DNA of 64,000 nt from Methylotenera sp. (lineage in GTDB: Bacteria; Pseudomonadota; Gammaproteobacteria; Burkholderiales; Methylophilaceae). The notes beneath the pieces were generated by a model. It saw only the letters and a list, made by a program, of their open reading frames with translations. It ran no database searches and had not been told where the DNA came from. This document shows positions 51,553-61,567 of the stretch, piece by piece. A program made the translations under genes and the position numbers. Position 1 is the first letter of the stretch. The number at the start of each line of letters is the position of its first letter. Where the stretch lies: the NCBI GenBank assembly GCA_009693255.1, contig SHXQ01000004.1:58935-122934 (forward strand), given 5' to 3'.

Positions 51553-53439
51553 CTAGGTTATTAGCTTCGCAATTGCTGAGACTATTCCTTCCGCGTCTAG
51601 ACCACATTCTGCCAACATAGTTTCATGGATGCCATGCTCAATAAACTTGTCGGGTAGGCCTAGGCTTAGCGTTTTTATTGGCTGTAGATTTGTAGTGGTC
51701 CTATTTTTATTTTGTATGGCTTGTAACGCTTCCATGACTGCCGAACCGGCCCCACCCATCACACAGTTTTCCTCTACGGTCACAATTAATGTGTGGTCTT
51801 GGGATAATTTTTCAAGAAGATATTGGTCGAGCGGTTTCACAAAACGCATATTAACGACGGTGGCATCTAGTTTTTCACCAGCGGCTAGGCAGGCGTCCAG
51901 CATGCTGCCAAAACTTAAAATAGCGATTTTCTGCTTAGGCTGAATTGCGATGATATTGCGTTTAATATCCGCGGTGCCAATTTCAATGGCTTGCATTTCC
52001 TTCTGAATGGTTGCGCCTGTGCCGCTACCTCGTGGATAGCGTACCGCAGCAACGCCTTTGTACTGAAAACCGGTGTAGAGCATTTGCCTACATTCGTTTT
52101 CATCACTTGGCGCCATAATCACGATATTCGGAATACATCTTAAATAGCTTAAATCAAAGCTACCCGCATGCGTAGGACCATCTGCCCCAACTAAGCCGGC
52201 GCGATCAATCGCCAACAAAATAGGTAGATTTTGTAATGCAATGTCATGAATCAGTTGGTCGTAAGCACGTTGTAAAAATGTGCTGTAAATCGCCACCACA
52301 GGCTTTAAGCCATCACATGCCATGCCGGCAGCAAAGGTAAGCGCATGTTGCTCGGCAATGCCGACATCAAAATAACGGCTGGGGTATTTCGCAGAAAATG
52401 CATTTAGGCTAGAGCCATCACACATGGCAGGGGTAATGCCAACGAGGTATTCATCTTTGTCGGCCATGTCTACCAACCAATCACCAAATACCTGCGTGTA
52501 GGTTTTTTTAGTGGTGTTGGCAAGCATATCACCACTGCAGGGGTCAAATTTTCCTATGCCATGAAATTTATTGGGGTCATCTTCGGCGGGATTAAATCCC
52601 TTGCCTTTTTGCGTCACAATATGCAAAAACTGCGGCCCTTTTAATTCTTTGATGTTCTCAAGGGTGTCAATTAAGCTGTCGATATGATGCCCATCAATTG
52701 GGCCTATATAATTAAATCCAAATTCTTCGAACATGGTACTAGGTAAGACCATGCCTTTCACATGCTCTTCTGCGCGTTTGACGAGCTTTATCATTGGAGG
52801 CATGGAGGAAAGGACTTTTTTACCGGAGGTGCGTACCCTATTGTAAAAGCGACTGGAGAGTAATTTTGTGAGGTAATTACTCAGCGCGCCGACATTGTTT
52901 GAAATGCTCATGTCATTGTCATTGAGAATCACTAATAAATCGGCATCCATGCTGCCGGCATTATTTAACGCCTCAAAAGCCATGCCCGCACTCATCGCGC
53001 CATCGCCAATAATAGCCACTACGCGTCTGCCAATACCAGCTTTTTGTGCGGCAACAGCCATGCCTAGCGCCGCCGAAATGGAGGTGCTAGAGTGTCCGGT
53101 ACCAAAAGTATCGTATTCACTTTCAGTGCGGCGCGGAAACCCTGCTATGCCTTTTGGTTTGCGTAAAGATTGCATCGCTTCACGTCTACCCGTCAATATT
53201 TTATGCGGGTAAGTTTGATGACCTACATCCCAAACTAGGCGGTCATCAGGCGTATTAAAGACATAATGTAGTGCAATCGTGAGCTCCACCACGCCTAAAT
53301 TTGAGGCTAAGTGCCCACCAGTTTTAGAAACACTGTCGACTAAAAACGCCCGCAATTCTTGCGCAAGTAGCATAAGTTGTTTACGCGTTAACTGTCTTAG
53401 TTGCAGTGGGCTATCTATCGTATCGAGTAATGGAGTCAC
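51553..53439 (-). CDS. dxs: 1-deoxy-D-xylulose-5-phosphate synthase
   Basis: Dxs condenses pyruvate and glyceraldehyde-3-phosphate with thiamine diphosphate to start isoprenoid and PLP synthesis. It has [17 protein letters not shown], the ThDP motif [23 protein letters not shown], the active-site [15 protein letters not shown] and [15 protein letters not shown]. The 628-residue length is usual. It follows ispA by 56 bases, in the conserved xseB-ispA-dxs order. Confidence 0.97.
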   Translation of the reverse strand: MTPLLDTIDSPLQLRQLTRKQLMLLAQELRAFLVDSVSKTGGHLASNLGVVELTIALHYVFNTPDDRLVWDVGHQTYPHKILTGRREAMQSLRKPKGIAGFPRRTESEYDTFGTGHSSTSISAALGMAVAAQKAGIGRRVVAIIGDGAMSAGMAFEALNNAGSMDADLLVILNDNDMSISNNVGALSNYLTKLLSSRFYNRVRTSGKKVLSSMPPMIKLVKRAEEHVKGMVLPSTMFEEFGFNYIGPIDGHHIDSLIDTLENIKELKGPQFLHIVTQKGKGFNPAEDDPNKFHGIGKFDPCSGDMLANTTKKTYTQVFGDWLVDMADKDEYLVGITPAMCDGSSLNAFSAKYPSRYFDVGIAEQHALTFAAGMACDGLKPVVAIYSTFLQRAYDQLIHDIALQNLPILLAIDRAGLVGADGPTHAGSFDLSYLRCIPNIVIMAPSDENECRQMLYTGFQYKGVAAVRYPRGSGTGATIQKEMQAIEIGTADIKRNIIAIQPKQKIAILSFGSMLDACLAAGEKLDATVVNMRFVKPLDQYLLEKLSQDHTLIVTVEENCVMGGAGSAVMEALQAIQNKNRTTTNLQPIKTLSLGLPDKFIEHGIHETMLAECGLDAEGIVSAIAKLIT

Positions 53440-53495
53440 AATGTAGTTTGCCTAAAATGAATCAATAAAATGAGGACTAACAATTAACGCTAGTA

Positions 53496-54410
53496 TTAAA
53501 AATTACGCTGTGTAATAAACGCAGCCAATGCACTTAAACGCTGCGCATTATCGCCAAAAGGGGCAAGGGCAGCAATGGCATTGGCATACAAGTGCTGTGC
53601 ATGCTGTTTGGCAAGGTCTAACCCCAAAATAGTGACATAGGTGGGCTTGTTGCTGTTTGCATCTTTGCCCGCAGTTTTGCCTAGCGTGCTGCTATCTGCC
53701 TCCACATCTAAAATATCATCCACCACTTGAAATGCCAGTCCGATATTTGTGGCGAAACTACTGACTGCCGCTATTTGTTTATGTGAGCCGCTGATTGCGC
53801 CAAGCAATACTGCGGCCTGAATCAGCGCGCCGGTTTTTAAGTGATGCATAGATTCCAATTCAGCTTGCGTGAGTGGTTTGCCAACAGCGGCTAAGTCTAT
53901 GGCCTGCCCACCTGCCATGCCCTTAGAACCTGCGGCTTGGGCTAAAATTTGTAGCATGCTCAATTGCAGACTGGCGTCATTCAGCAGTTTTGGTTTAGAT
54001 AACACATCAAAGGCTAAGCTTTGTAAGGCATCGCCCACTAACAATGCGCTGGCGTCATCATATTGTTTGTGGCAACTCGGTTTGCCTCGGCGTAAATCAT
54101 CGTCGTCCATACACGGCATGTCGTCATGCACTAAAGAATATGCGTGGATGAGTTCGACTGCGCAGGCCGCCGCATCGGCAACGTTTAGGTCGGTGCCACA
54201 TAATTCAGCCACCGCATAACAGAGTAGGGCGCGCACGCGCTTGCCGCCACCAAGGGCGCTGTAGCGCATGGCGCTATGTAATGTTTTAGGGGCTAAATCG
54301 GCAGGGACTAAGGCTAGGTCGAGCATTTGTTCGAGGCGGGTTTGTTTGCTTAGCGCCCAAGCCGAGAAATCTAGCTCGGTTGTATCAGCCAGCACTAAAT
54401 TATTCATCAT
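53496..54410 (-). CDS. ispA: Farnesyl/geranyl diphosphate synthase
   Basis: IspA makes short-chain isoprenyl diphosphates. The first Asp-rich motif is LVHDDMPCMDDDDLRRG and the second is FQVVDDILDVEAD. GGGKRVRALL near residue 55 binds diphosphate. The 304-residue length is usual; the first two codons are both ATG. Its start overlaps the xseB stop by one base (TAATG). Chain-length residues before the first motif are consistent with farnesyl, but not decisive. Confidence 0.94.
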   Translation of the reverse strand: MMNNLVLADTTELDFSAWALSKQTRLEQMLDLALVPADLAPKTLHSAMRYSALGGGKRVRALLCYAVAELCGTDLNVADAAACAVELIHAYSLVHDDMPCMDDDDLRRGKPSCHKQYDDASALLVGDALQSLAFDVLSKPKLLNDASLQLSMLQILAQAAGSKGMAGGQAIDLAAVGKPLTQAELESMHHLKTGALIQAAVLLGAISGSHKQIAAVSSFATNIGLAFQVVDDILDVEADSSTLGKTAGKDANSNKPTYVTILGLDLAKQHAQHLYANAIAALAPFGDNAQRLSALAAFITQRNF

Positions 54411-54688
54411 TAGTCTTCTTGGGATTTAAACGGCAGCAACTGATTACTCGCATTCAAAATTTGCACTTGCTGCTCAACGTCTGCGAGTGATTTTTGACAA
54501 AACTGTAGTAGCGTATTGCCACGTTTATAGGCGGCAAGCGAGGTTTCTAAAGCCATTTGGCCTGATTCCATCTGCGCCACTATGTTTTCTAATTCGGTAA
54601 AAGCATGCTCAAAATCTTCAGGCTGTGCCATAGATTTTTCTGCCGAATGTTCAGCGGAATATTTTGTATTGGTTTTACAGGTTGTCAT
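54410..54688 (-). CDS. xseB: Exodeoxyribonuclease VII small subunit
   Basis: XseB pairs with XseA to degrade single-stranded DNA. The core is typical (FEHAFTELENIVAQMESG, LETSLAAYKRGNTLLQFC, LADVEQQVQIL). The family usually has about 70-85 residues, so the start may be the ATG at 54631 (MAQPEDFEHAF) rather than 54688; neither has a strong ribosome site. xseA is not in the window. It is coupled to ispA. Confidence 0.92.
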   Translation of the reverse strand: MTTCKTNTKYSAEHSAEKSMAQPEDFEHAFTELENIVAQMESGQMALETSLAAYKRGNTLLQFCQKSLADVEQQVQILNASNQLLPFKSQED

Positions 54689-54715
54689 CGCAATAATTCA
54701 CAGGGCATTAATGCA

Positions 54716-55405
54716 CTATTCTACCAAATCCTGTAGCAAAACATGCTTTAAAAATAGACGAATATCGTTAATTTCATCTACACAAACGGAATGCGCCATA
54801 TTGTACTCATGCCAATTCACCGCATAATGATTGTGTTGTAAAATGTTGAGTGAGCGCTTGCACATCTCTAAGCTAATCACCTCGTCAAACACTCCATGCG
54901 CCATAAAAATAGGGATACCAGCGTTTGCACGGTGTACTTCAGTAGTGAGCTTGGTGTTAAGCGGCAAATAAGTGGATAAGGCCAAAATACCGCCCAATTT
55001 TTCTGGGTAGCGTATGGCGGTATGTAGCGCGATTGCACCCCCCTGTGAAAAGCCTGCCAGCACAATGCGCTCACTAGCAACCCCCCGATTCAGTTCATGT
55101 TGGATCAGTGCATTAACATATTTTTGGCTAGTGGCGATGCCACTTTCATCTTCTTGGCTATTGCCGGTGAGGCCGTATAAATCATACCAGGCGGGCATAA
55201 TATAGCCACTATTGCGGGTCACCGCCATGTCTGGCGCGTGCGGCAAAATAAATCGCACATTGGGTAAGTCAAGTTTCTGTACGATGGGCTCAAAATCATA
55301 ACCATCCGCACCTAAACCGTGTAGCCATATCACGCTTGCATTAATCTTGCTATTGTTGCTGCTGGATGATTCTAATGGTGGTTTGTAGTTCATGGCTGCA
55401 ATCAT
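54716..55405 (-). CDS. Carboxylesterase/phospholipase family alpha/beta hydrolase
   Basis: This 229-residue hydrolase resembles the phospholipase/carboxylesterase family of acyl-protein thioesterases and YpfH. It has WLHGLGADGYDFEP, LPHAPDMAVT, the nucleophile in LAGFSQGGAIAL, the Asp in AHGVFDEVI and the His in NMAHSVCVDE. The natural ester is unknown. The gene lies 27 bases upstream of xseB on the same strand and may be transcribed with it. Confidence 0.88.
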   Translation of the reverse strand: MIAAMNYKPPLESSSSNNSKINASVIWLHGLGADGYDFEPIVQKLDLPNVRFILPHAPDMAVTRNSGYIMPAWYDLYGLTGNSQEDESGIATSQKYVNALIQHELNRGVASERIVLAGFSQGGAIALHTAIRYPEKLGGILALSTYLPLNTKLTTEVHRANAGIPIFMAHGVFDEVISLEMCKRSLNILQHNHYAVNWHEYNMAHSVCVDEINDIRLFLKHVLLQDLVE

Positions 55406-55474
55406 TTAAATAGGGGAACAAAGTGTGGTGCTGGCTGACTACAAGCAAGCGCATCATTGCTATTCAAAAAATAA

Positions 55475-55495
55475 GATATGCGATATGCGATATGC
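55475..55495. repeat. Three tandem GATATGC heptamers
   Basis: Three perfect head-to-tail copies of GATATGC lie in the gap before the CHASE2 relic. They may be a slipped-strand expansion, or binding sites for a factor. The gap from 55406 to 55584 otherwise shows only AT-rich sequence. Confidence 0.6.
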
Positions 55496-55584
55496 TGTAT
55501 AAAATTAATGAAATCATAGCATTGTATTAAAACTAAAACCAAAAAATAGCACAATATAAATCACTTGGCGCCTCAAAAATACGG

Positions 55585-55896
55585 ATGAAAATATTAGCAA
55601 TATTATCTCAACATGCTGTGCGATTCACGTTTAGTTGCGCTGTTATTTTTCTATTGCTACTTCATTCAACAGGCATATTGAACCTGGATGCAATTAGTCG
55701 GTTTGAATATTTCACTTACGATATACGCCTTAATATGCTCATGCCAGGCAAGGTCGATGAGCGTATTGTGATCATTGACATTGATGAAAAAAGTCTTCAG
55801 GAACAAGGTCGGCGGCCTTGGAGTCGCAATAAATTGGCCGATTTGGTGAATCAGTTATTTGATGTATATCAATCTAATGTTCTAATTGATACTTAA
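55585..55896 (+). pseudogene. CHASE2-domain sensor, N-terminal relic
   Basis: The 103-codon open frame reads an N-terminal membrane segment (about 10-33) and the start of a CHASE2 domain: YFTYDIRLNMLMPGKVDERI, VIIDIDEKSLQEQGRRPWSR and LVNQLFDVYQSNVLIDT. It stops there. CHASE2 sensors are normally several hundred residues longer, with an output such as a cyclase, kinase or phosphatase domain. So this is a truncated gene, probably without function. It could make a short membrane protein. The output class is not recoverable. Confidence 0.78.
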
Positions 55897-56107
55897 TTCA
55901 AGTCTCGCAAGACTATATTTCAGCCAAACAAACTTGGGCAATAAAGTTTATTCCTACGAGATTGCTATTTGAATGACCGTCTGCTTTGGGTCGGAAGTGA
56001 AAATTTTATGCGTCTGCTAGCGGGCAGTCTAATGGCGGCCTTAATTCTGTCGATTAATCATGTATTTGTTTTTAAGCAATTCTATTAAGCCTGTTAGAAT
56101 TTGGCTT
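55897..56107 (+). other. Gap with a possible coding remnant before lolC
   Basis: A plus-strand frame from about 55970 to a TAA at 56087-56089 reads LNDRLLWVGSENFMRLLAGS and then a hydrophobic stretch (LMAALILSINHVFVF), like the membrane-spanning C-terminus of a lost gene. I cannot assign it. The bases after 56089 hold the start region of lolC. Confidence 0.25.
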
Positions 56108-57403
56108 ATGTTGCAAAAAATAAAATCATTAATCAGCAAGCTAGCTGGGTTTGAATTGTTCGTTGGCATGCGCTATACGCGGGCGAAGCGCAAAAATCAT
56201 TTCATTTCATTTATCTCACTGACTAGCATGATAGGGGTTGCGCTTGGTGTGGCTGCATTGATCGTGGTGCTTTCAGTGATGAATGGTTTTCAAAAAGAAT
56301 TGCGCACCCGTATCTTGGGCGTGGCTTCGCATTTAGAAATTACCGGTAGCAATAATCAATTGAGTCATTGGCAGGATATAGTTGATTCTTCAGCTAAACA
56401 ACCGCATGTGCTAGCCAGTGCCCCGTATATTATGGCGCAGGGTATGCTGAGTTACGACCAAGGCGTACAGGGCGCAATTATTCGGGGTGTGTTACCTGTG
56501 GCCGAAGATAAAGTGGCAGATTTAGGCCGCAATATGAAGGTTGGTCAGTTGACTGATCTTAAAGCGGGTGAGTTTGGCATTATTTTAGGTGCTGATTTAG
56601 CCTATAACTTAGGCGCACAAACTGGCGATAAAGTGGTTGTCATGGCGCCACAAGGCCAATTTACGCCCACAGGCGTAGTGCCTCGCTTAAAGCAATTTAC
56701 CGTAGTTGGCTTATTTCAAATCGGCATGTATGAATATGATGCTGGATTAGCCTTGATCCATATGGATGATGCGGCCAAGTTGTATCGCATGGGCAATAAT
56801 GTTTCTGGTGTGCGCTTAAAGTTAGATGATCTATTTGATGCGCCGACTATTTCTGCAGCGATGGCAACTAGCCTAAATGGCGCATTAAATTCTACTGGAC
56901 AATATTACGTGACCGATTGGACGCAACAACACGCTAACTTTTTTAAAGCAGTGCAAATGGAAAAGCGCGTGATGTTTATCATATTAACCTTGATCGTAGC
57001 GGTAGCGGCTTTTAATATTGTTTCTACGCTAGTGATGGCCGTGACTGATAAGCGCGCAGACATTGCCATCATGCGTACGCTTGGTGCTAGCCCAAATAGC
57101 ATCATGCTCATTTTCATTATTCAAGGCGCCTTAATCGGTTTAATTGGTACCCTGTGTGGGGCTTTTTTTGGCATAGTCATTGCGTTGAATATAGGCGCCA
57201 TTATTCCGTTTATTGAAGGTTTGTTTCATGTGCAGTTTTTGTCTAAAGAAGTCTATGCGATTAGTGATCTACCCTCAGATTTGATCTGGTCAGACGTCAT
57301 TACTATTGTGCTGATGTCGATTACATTGAGTTTGCTAGCCACCTTATATCCCAGCTGGAGAGCAAGTAAAATCAACCCTGCTGAGGCATTGCGCTATGAG
57401 TAA
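56108..57403 (+). CDS. lolC: Lipoprotein-releasing system permease LolC/LolE
   Basis: This inner-membrane subunit of the LolCDE complex releases outer-membrane lipoproteins to LolA. It has [20 protein letters not shown], a first helix (about 26-48, [19 protein letters not shown]), a large periplasmic domain (about 50-255) and three helices at the C-terminus, ending [15 protein letters not shown] single LolC/E-like permease fits LolF-type systems, which use one permease twice. I chose the ATG at 56108 over an upstream frame extension at 56060. It overlaps lolD by 8 bases. Confidence 0.94.
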   Translation: MLQKIKSLISKLAGFELFVGMRYTRAKRKNHFISFISLTSMIGVALGVAALIVVLSVMNGFQKELRTRILGVASHLEITGSNNQLSHWQDIVDSSAKQPHVLASAPYIMAQGMLSYDQGVQGAIIRGVLPVAEDKVADLGRNMKVGQLTDLKAGEFGIILGADLAYNLGAQTGDKVVVMAPQGQFTPTGVVPRLKQFTVVGLFQIGMYEYDAGLALIHMDDAAKLYRMGNNVSGVRLKLDDLFDAPTISAAMATSLNGALNSTGQYYVTDWTQQHANFFKAVQMEKRVMFIILTLIVAVAAFNIVSTLVMAVTDKRADIAIMRTLGASPNSIMLIFIIQGALIGLIGTLCGAFFGIVIALNIGAIIPFIEGLFHVQFLSKEVYAISDLPSDLIWSDVITIVLMSITLSLLATLYPSWRASKINPAEALRYE

Positions 57404-58109
57404 TGATGCAAATAACATGGGCGCTAATAAAGAAGAATCTGGCAGCGTAGTATCTTGTAGTGGGCTATATAAAACTTATCACGGTTTAGAAGTTGCCGTG
57501 TTAAACGGTATTGACCTCACGGTGAACGCTGGCGAGCAAGTAGCCATTGTTGGTACATCTGGCTCTGGTAAGAGCACCTTATTGCATTTACTCGGTGGTT
57601 TGGATGCGCCTAGCCATGGAGATGTACGCGTACTCAACCAAGACTTAGCCGCATTGAGTGAAGCAAAAAAAGGAAATATACGCAATCATTCACTCGGTTT
57701 TGTTTACCAGTTTCATCATTTATTGCCTGAATTTACTGCGCTAGAAAATGTTGCCATGCCTTTGTTAATTCGGCGCATGACGAGAGATCAAGCGCTAACT
57801 TTAGCAGCAGATACGCTTGCTAAAGTTGGCTTACAGCATAGGTTAGAGCATATGTCCGGTGAGCTTTCTGGTGGCGAGCGCCAGCGCGTGGCACTAGCGC
57901 GTGCTTTAGTTACCAAGCCACAATGTATTTTGGCGGATGAGCCTACGGGTAATCTTGATCGTCATACTGCCCATGCGGTATTTGATTTGTTGTTAGAAGT
58001 GAACCAAAGTCAGCAAAGAAGCTTGGTGGTGGTAACGCACGACCTAGAGCTTGCAAAAAAAATGCAACGTCAATATCGGTTGGTTGACGGTAAGTTGCAG
58101 TCACTCTAA
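57396..58109 (+). CDS. lolD: Lipoprotein-releasing system ATPase LolD
   Basis: LolD powers the release of lipoproteins from the inner membrane. It has Walker [17 protein letters not shown], the Q-loop [12 protein letters not shown], the signature [15 protein letters not shown] and Walker [13 protein letters not shown], with the switch His in [10 protein letters not shown]. The 237-residue length is normal. It overlaps lolC and was followed by comEC, now a relic. Confidence 0.96.
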   Translation: MSNDANNMGANKEESGSVVSCSGLYKTYHGLEVAVLNGIDLTVNAGEQVAIVGTSGSGKSTLLHLLGGLDAPSHGDVRVLNQDLAALSEAKKGNIRNHSLGFVYQFHHLLPEFTALENVAMPLLIRRMTRDQALTLAADTLAKVGLQHRLEHMSGELSGGERQRVALARALVTKPQCILADEPTGNLDRHTAHAVFDLLLEVNQSQQRSLVVVTHDLELAKKMQRQYRLVDGKLQSL

Positions 58110-58132
58110 ATAAAAGAGCTTTAGTCTAAGCC

Positions 58133-58556
58133 ATGACGATAGTTGCGCTGATGTTTGTTTTTTCTGCTTGGACCGTGCAGAAAATGGCGCAACTACCAAG
58201 TCTTTATTGGCTGATAGGTGCATTTAGTGCGGCGACATTGCTTTTTTCGGCACAATACCATCCGCGCTTTTCAAACCATTTACTTTCATCTTGATATTTA
58301 AAACCTTGTTTATTAAGCATGACAGCTTTTTTATTTGGCGTCTGCTGGGCGAGTAGTTTTGCGCTATGGCGCATGAGCGACGAACTACCGCAAGCTTAGG
58401 AGCAAAAAGCCATTGCTATTGAAGGGGTGGTGGCTAGTGTGCCTGAGGAGACTGAGCGTGGCATGACGCTTTTTAGTCGGGTAAAATACGGCAAATGACC
58501 TGTGGAATTTGCGTGCCCTATGCAGTTGAAGCTTGCCCAAATGCGTATGAGAGGCT
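58133..58556 (+). pseudogene. comEC: ComEC DNA-uptake channel, N-terminal relic
   Basis: One continuous frame reads the N-terminal part of a ComEC/Rec2 protein: membrane helices (MTIVALMFVFSAWTVQKMAQ), a TGA after 53 codons at 58292-58294, then MTAFLFGVCWASSFALWRMS and DELPQA followed by a TAG, then AIEGVVASVPEETERGMTLF and a third stop. Intact ComEC has about 700-800 residues, so most of the gene, including the channel and nuclease-like domain, is deleted. ComEC sits between lolD and exbB in related genomes. The rest to 58556 is not recognisable. Confidence 0.85.
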
Positions 58557-58633
58557 AAAGTAGCGCAGGGATAAATTCCAGCGCATTTTTAAAAATGCTT
58601 AAATAGATATTTTGAATTTTAGGGGGTCGCACT

Positions 58634-59239
58634 GTGTGGCAAATTATTGTAGCAGCAGGTTGGCCTATTTGGCCGTTGATTATTGCGTCAGTCGCAGCCT
58701 TGGCGATTATCGGTGAGCGCGCTTTTGCCTTGCGCGAGAGTGTCGTGGCGCCACAAAATTTATTGCCTGAAGTGCAGATATGGTTAACTAAAGGCGGCAT
58801 TACTAAAGAAACCATTAGCCGCTTAGAGCAGCATTCTATGCTGGGGCAAGTGTTTGCTAGCGCCTTATCCAATTCAAAAAATTCACGTGAAGTGACCAAA
58901 GAGGCTATTGAAGAAACCGGGCGTGCGGTTGCGCATCATTTGGATCGATACTTACCAACTTTAGGCACTATTGCCACGGTTGCGCCATTACTTGGCTTGT
59001 TGGGTACTGTGATTGGTATGGTGGAGCTGTTTGGCGCATTTACTAGCACGGGTCATGATATTGCCCAGTTTGCACGTGGTATCTCTGTGGCTTTATACAA
59101 CACTGCCGCAGGTATTGTTGTGGCGGTGCCAGCCATGATCGCCTATCGTTATTACCGCTCAAAAGTAGATGACTTATTGATTGGTATGGAGCAGCAGGCC
59201 ATTAAATTAGTTGAAATTCTTCACGGTGAGCGTAAATAG
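58634..59239 (+). CDS. exbB: MotA/TolQ/ExbB proton-channel family protein
   Basis: This inner-membrane protein (201 residues) uses the proton gradient with ExbD to energise a TonB- or Tol-type partner. It has an N-terminal helix (WPIWPLIIASVAALAIIGER), and two C-terminal helices: LPTLGTIATVAPLLGLLGTV and NTAAGIVVAVPAMIAYRYYR. The start is GTG with AGGGGG 7 bases upstream. It precedes exbD by 37 bases. The partner, which could be TonB, is not in the window. Confidence 0.93.
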   Translation: MWQIIVAAGWPIWPLIIASVAALAIIGERAFALRESVVAPQNLLPEVQIWLTKGGITKETISRLEQHSMLGQVFASALSNSKNSREVTKEAIEETGRAVAHHLDRYLPTLGTIATVAPLLGLLGTVIGMVELFGAFTSTGHDIAQFARGISVALYNTAAGIVVAVPAMIAYRYYRSKVDDLLIGMEQQAIKLVEILHGERK

Positions 59240-59276
59240 TCTGTTTAACTTTTTTCTGATATCTGAGTAACCTAAT

Positions 59277-59699
59277 ATGAATTTTCAGCGTGGGAAACAC
59301 CATGAAGGGTTAGAGATGAATCTCGTGCCTTTAATTGATGTGCTACTAGTAATTATAATTTTCTTGGTGGTGAGTGCAACATTCTCTCGCACCAGTGAGC
59401 TGCAAATTAATTTGCCAACAGCTGAAGTCAGCGCACCACAAGAGAAGTCTTTAACCATTGAAGTGGGCGTTGATGCTAGTGGTAAATACGTGGTGAACGG
59501 CAAAGCTCTGGCAAACGCTTCTGTCGCGGGCATAAGTGCAGCCCTGCAGGCGGCGGCTAACGGTGGTAAGGAGCCGACTATTATTATTAATGCCGATGCC
59601 AAAAGTACCCACCAATCTGTGGTGGACGTAATGGAAGCTTCTCGCACTGCGGGTTATACACACATTACATTTGCAACACAGTCAAAAGCAGGCGCTTAA
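59277..59699 (+). CDS. exbD: ExbD/TolR family biopolymer transport protein
   Basis: ExbD is the partner of ExbB, 140 residues, with one membrane helix (about 20-40, LVPLIDVLLVIIIFLVVSAT) carrying the conserved Asp of the helix in PLIDVLLV, and a periplasmic domain. The N-terminal GLEMNLVPLIDV is characteristic. Related genomes have this exbB-exbD pair next to msbA and lpxK, so an envelope role is likely. Confidence 0.95.
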   Translation: MNFQRGKHHEGLEMNLVPLIDVLLVIIIFLVVSATFSRTSELQINLPTAEVSAPQEKSLTIEVGVDASGKYVVNGKALANASVAGISAALQAAANGGKEPTIIINADAKSTHQSVVDVMEASRTAGYTHITFATQSKAGA

Positions 59700-59767
59700 A
59701 TTCTCCGCTCCTTTAAAATTCAACGGGTTATACTGGTAAGTCATAGATTTTCAAGTGATGGTCATTG

Positions 59768-61534
59768 ATGCCGGAATCTACCGTTAAACAAGCCAGTCAA
59801 AAAGTAAGCACTGCAAACATCTTTAGCTCCAAAATATTGTACATGTGGCTATTTGGCTACGCATGGAAATACAAAGTGGTATTTTTAGGTGGTATTTTTG
59901 CGTTAATCGTGCTGTCCGCCACCAACACGGCCTTCTTAGCCACAATTAAGCAAGTAACTGACGAAGGATTTGTTAAGCAGTCAGCAGGCAAAGTTGGTTA
60001 TCTGCCTTTTATGTTATTTGGTTTATTGGCCATGCGGGCTTTGTTTGGCTTTATTTCCAGCTTTTCTATGCGCTGGATTGCTCGCCGCATTGTTGGGGAT
60101 TTGCGCATAGATACTTTTCGCCAGTTGATGCGCTTACCCATCAGCTATTTTGATGAGCAGTCGGCGGGTATTGTTATTTCGAAATTAACTTACGATGTAG
60201 AGCAAATGGCGAATGCTGCTACAAAATCCTTACTCACATTAGTACGGGACAGCTTGACTGCGGTTGGCATCGTCGCCTATATGCTGTATTTGGATTGGCG
60301 CTTAACCATGATTTTTGTGTTAATTGCACCAATTATGGCGTTTTATTTAAAGACCACGACACCTCAGTTACGCAGCGCTGGAAAAGAAGTGCAATCTTCC
60401 ATTGGTGAAATGACTAAAGTTGCGGAAGAGGCAGTTTCTGGTCAACGCATCGTGAAGATATTTGGCGCACAGGCTTACGAGAACGAACGTTTTGCAAAAG
60501 TGGTTGGCAAAAACAGGCAGATGCAAATCCGTTTGGCGCGCTTAACGAGCTTAAATAGTATGGCGGTAGAGTTGTTGGCGGCAGTTTCTCTGGGCTTAAT
60601 TGTGTACTATGCGGTTGGCAGATTCAGTGCGGGTGAGTTTGCTGCGTTTGTAGGCGCTTTATTGATGTTAATCGCCCCTATTAAAAATTTAACCGCGATG
60701 AATGAAGATGTTCAAGTAGCCCTGGCTGCGGCACAAAGCGTATTCGGCGTGATCGATATCAAGTCAGAGTTGGACGTGGGAAATCAAGCCTGTTCACGCA
60801 GTAAAGGTGAGATTGAGTTTAAGCAGGCAACCCTGATTTATAACAATGCCAAGCGCCATGCGCTTAAAAATGTAAGTTTTATGATACGACCAGGTGAAAA
60901 GTTGGCTTTGGTGGGGCGTTCTGGTGGAGGTAAAACCACGCTGGTTAATTTGCTACCAAGGTTTTATGACTTACAGCAAGGTCAAGTTTTATTAGATGGC
61001 GTAGATATGCGCTCATTATCACTTGCGGATTTGCGGCAACAATTTTCGCTGGTCAGTCAAGATGTCATTTTGTTTAATGATACTGTTTTTAACAACATTG
61101 CTTATGGGTTGTTGCGTAACGCTACTGAAGATGAGGTGATTAGCGCGGCGAAAGCAGCGCATGCGTGGGATTTTATCCAGCAATTGCCTCATGGGTTACA
61201 GAGTGAAATCGGTGATCGTGGCTTGCGCCTGTCTGGCGGCCAGCGTCAACGTATTGCAATCGCGCGCGCCATACTAAAAAATGCACCGATCCTTCTGCTT
61301 GATGAAGCAACATCAGCACTCGATACCGAATCTGAGCAGCATGTGCAAGCCGCATTGGATGAGTTAATGCAAAATCGCACCAGTATCGTTATCGCACATC
61401 GCTTAAGCACCATTGAGAATGCGGACCGTATTATGGTGATGGAGCAGGGTGAAATTATCGAAAGTGGTACGCATAGGGCGCTTATTAAGCAGGGTGGGCA
61501 CTATGCAAAACTGTATCAAAAACAATTTAGTTAG
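59768..61534 (+). CDS. msbA: Lipid A export ABC transporter MsbA
   Basis: MsbA flips core lipid A across the inner membrane. The 588-residue protein is a fused permease and ATPase: six helices (about 20-310), then Walker A VGRSGGGKTTLVNL, the Q-loop FSLVSQDVILFND, the signature RLSGGQRQRIAIARAI and Walker B ILLLDEATSALD, with the His in IVIAHRLSTIE. I chose the ATG at 59768; a TTG one codon earlier is in frame. It precedes lpxK. Confidence 0.96.
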   Translation: MPESTVKQASQKVSTANIFSSKILYMWLFGYAWKYKVVFLGGIFALIVLSATNTAFLATIKQVTDEGFVKQSAGKVGYLPFMLFGLLAMRALFGFISSFSMRWIARRIVGDLRIDTFRQLMRLPISYFDEQSAGIVISKLTYDVEQMANAATKSLLTLVRDSLTAVGIVAYMLYLDWRLTMIFVLIAPIMAFYLKTTTPQLRSAGKEVQSSIGEMTKVAEEAVSGQRIVKIFGAQAYENERFAKVVGKNRQMQIRLARLTSLNSMAVELLAAVSLGLIVYYAVGRFSAGEFAAFVGALLMLIAPIKNLTAMNEDVQVALAAAQSVFGVIDIKSELDVGNQACSRSKGEIEFKQATLIYNNAKRHALKNVSFMIRPGEKLALVGRSGGGKTTLVNLLPRFYDLQQGQVLLDGVDMRSLSLADLRQQFSLVSQDVILFNDTVFNNIAYGLLRNATEDEVISAAKAAHAWDFIQQLPHGLQSEIGDRGLRLSGGQRQRIAIARAILKNAPILLLDEATSALDTESEQHVQAALDELMQNRTSIVIAHRLSTIENADRIMVMEQGEIIESGTHRALIKQGGHYAKLYQKQFS

Positions 61535-61567
61535 CGATTTGACTAAGGTTTTATTTGCGTGCGCCAA

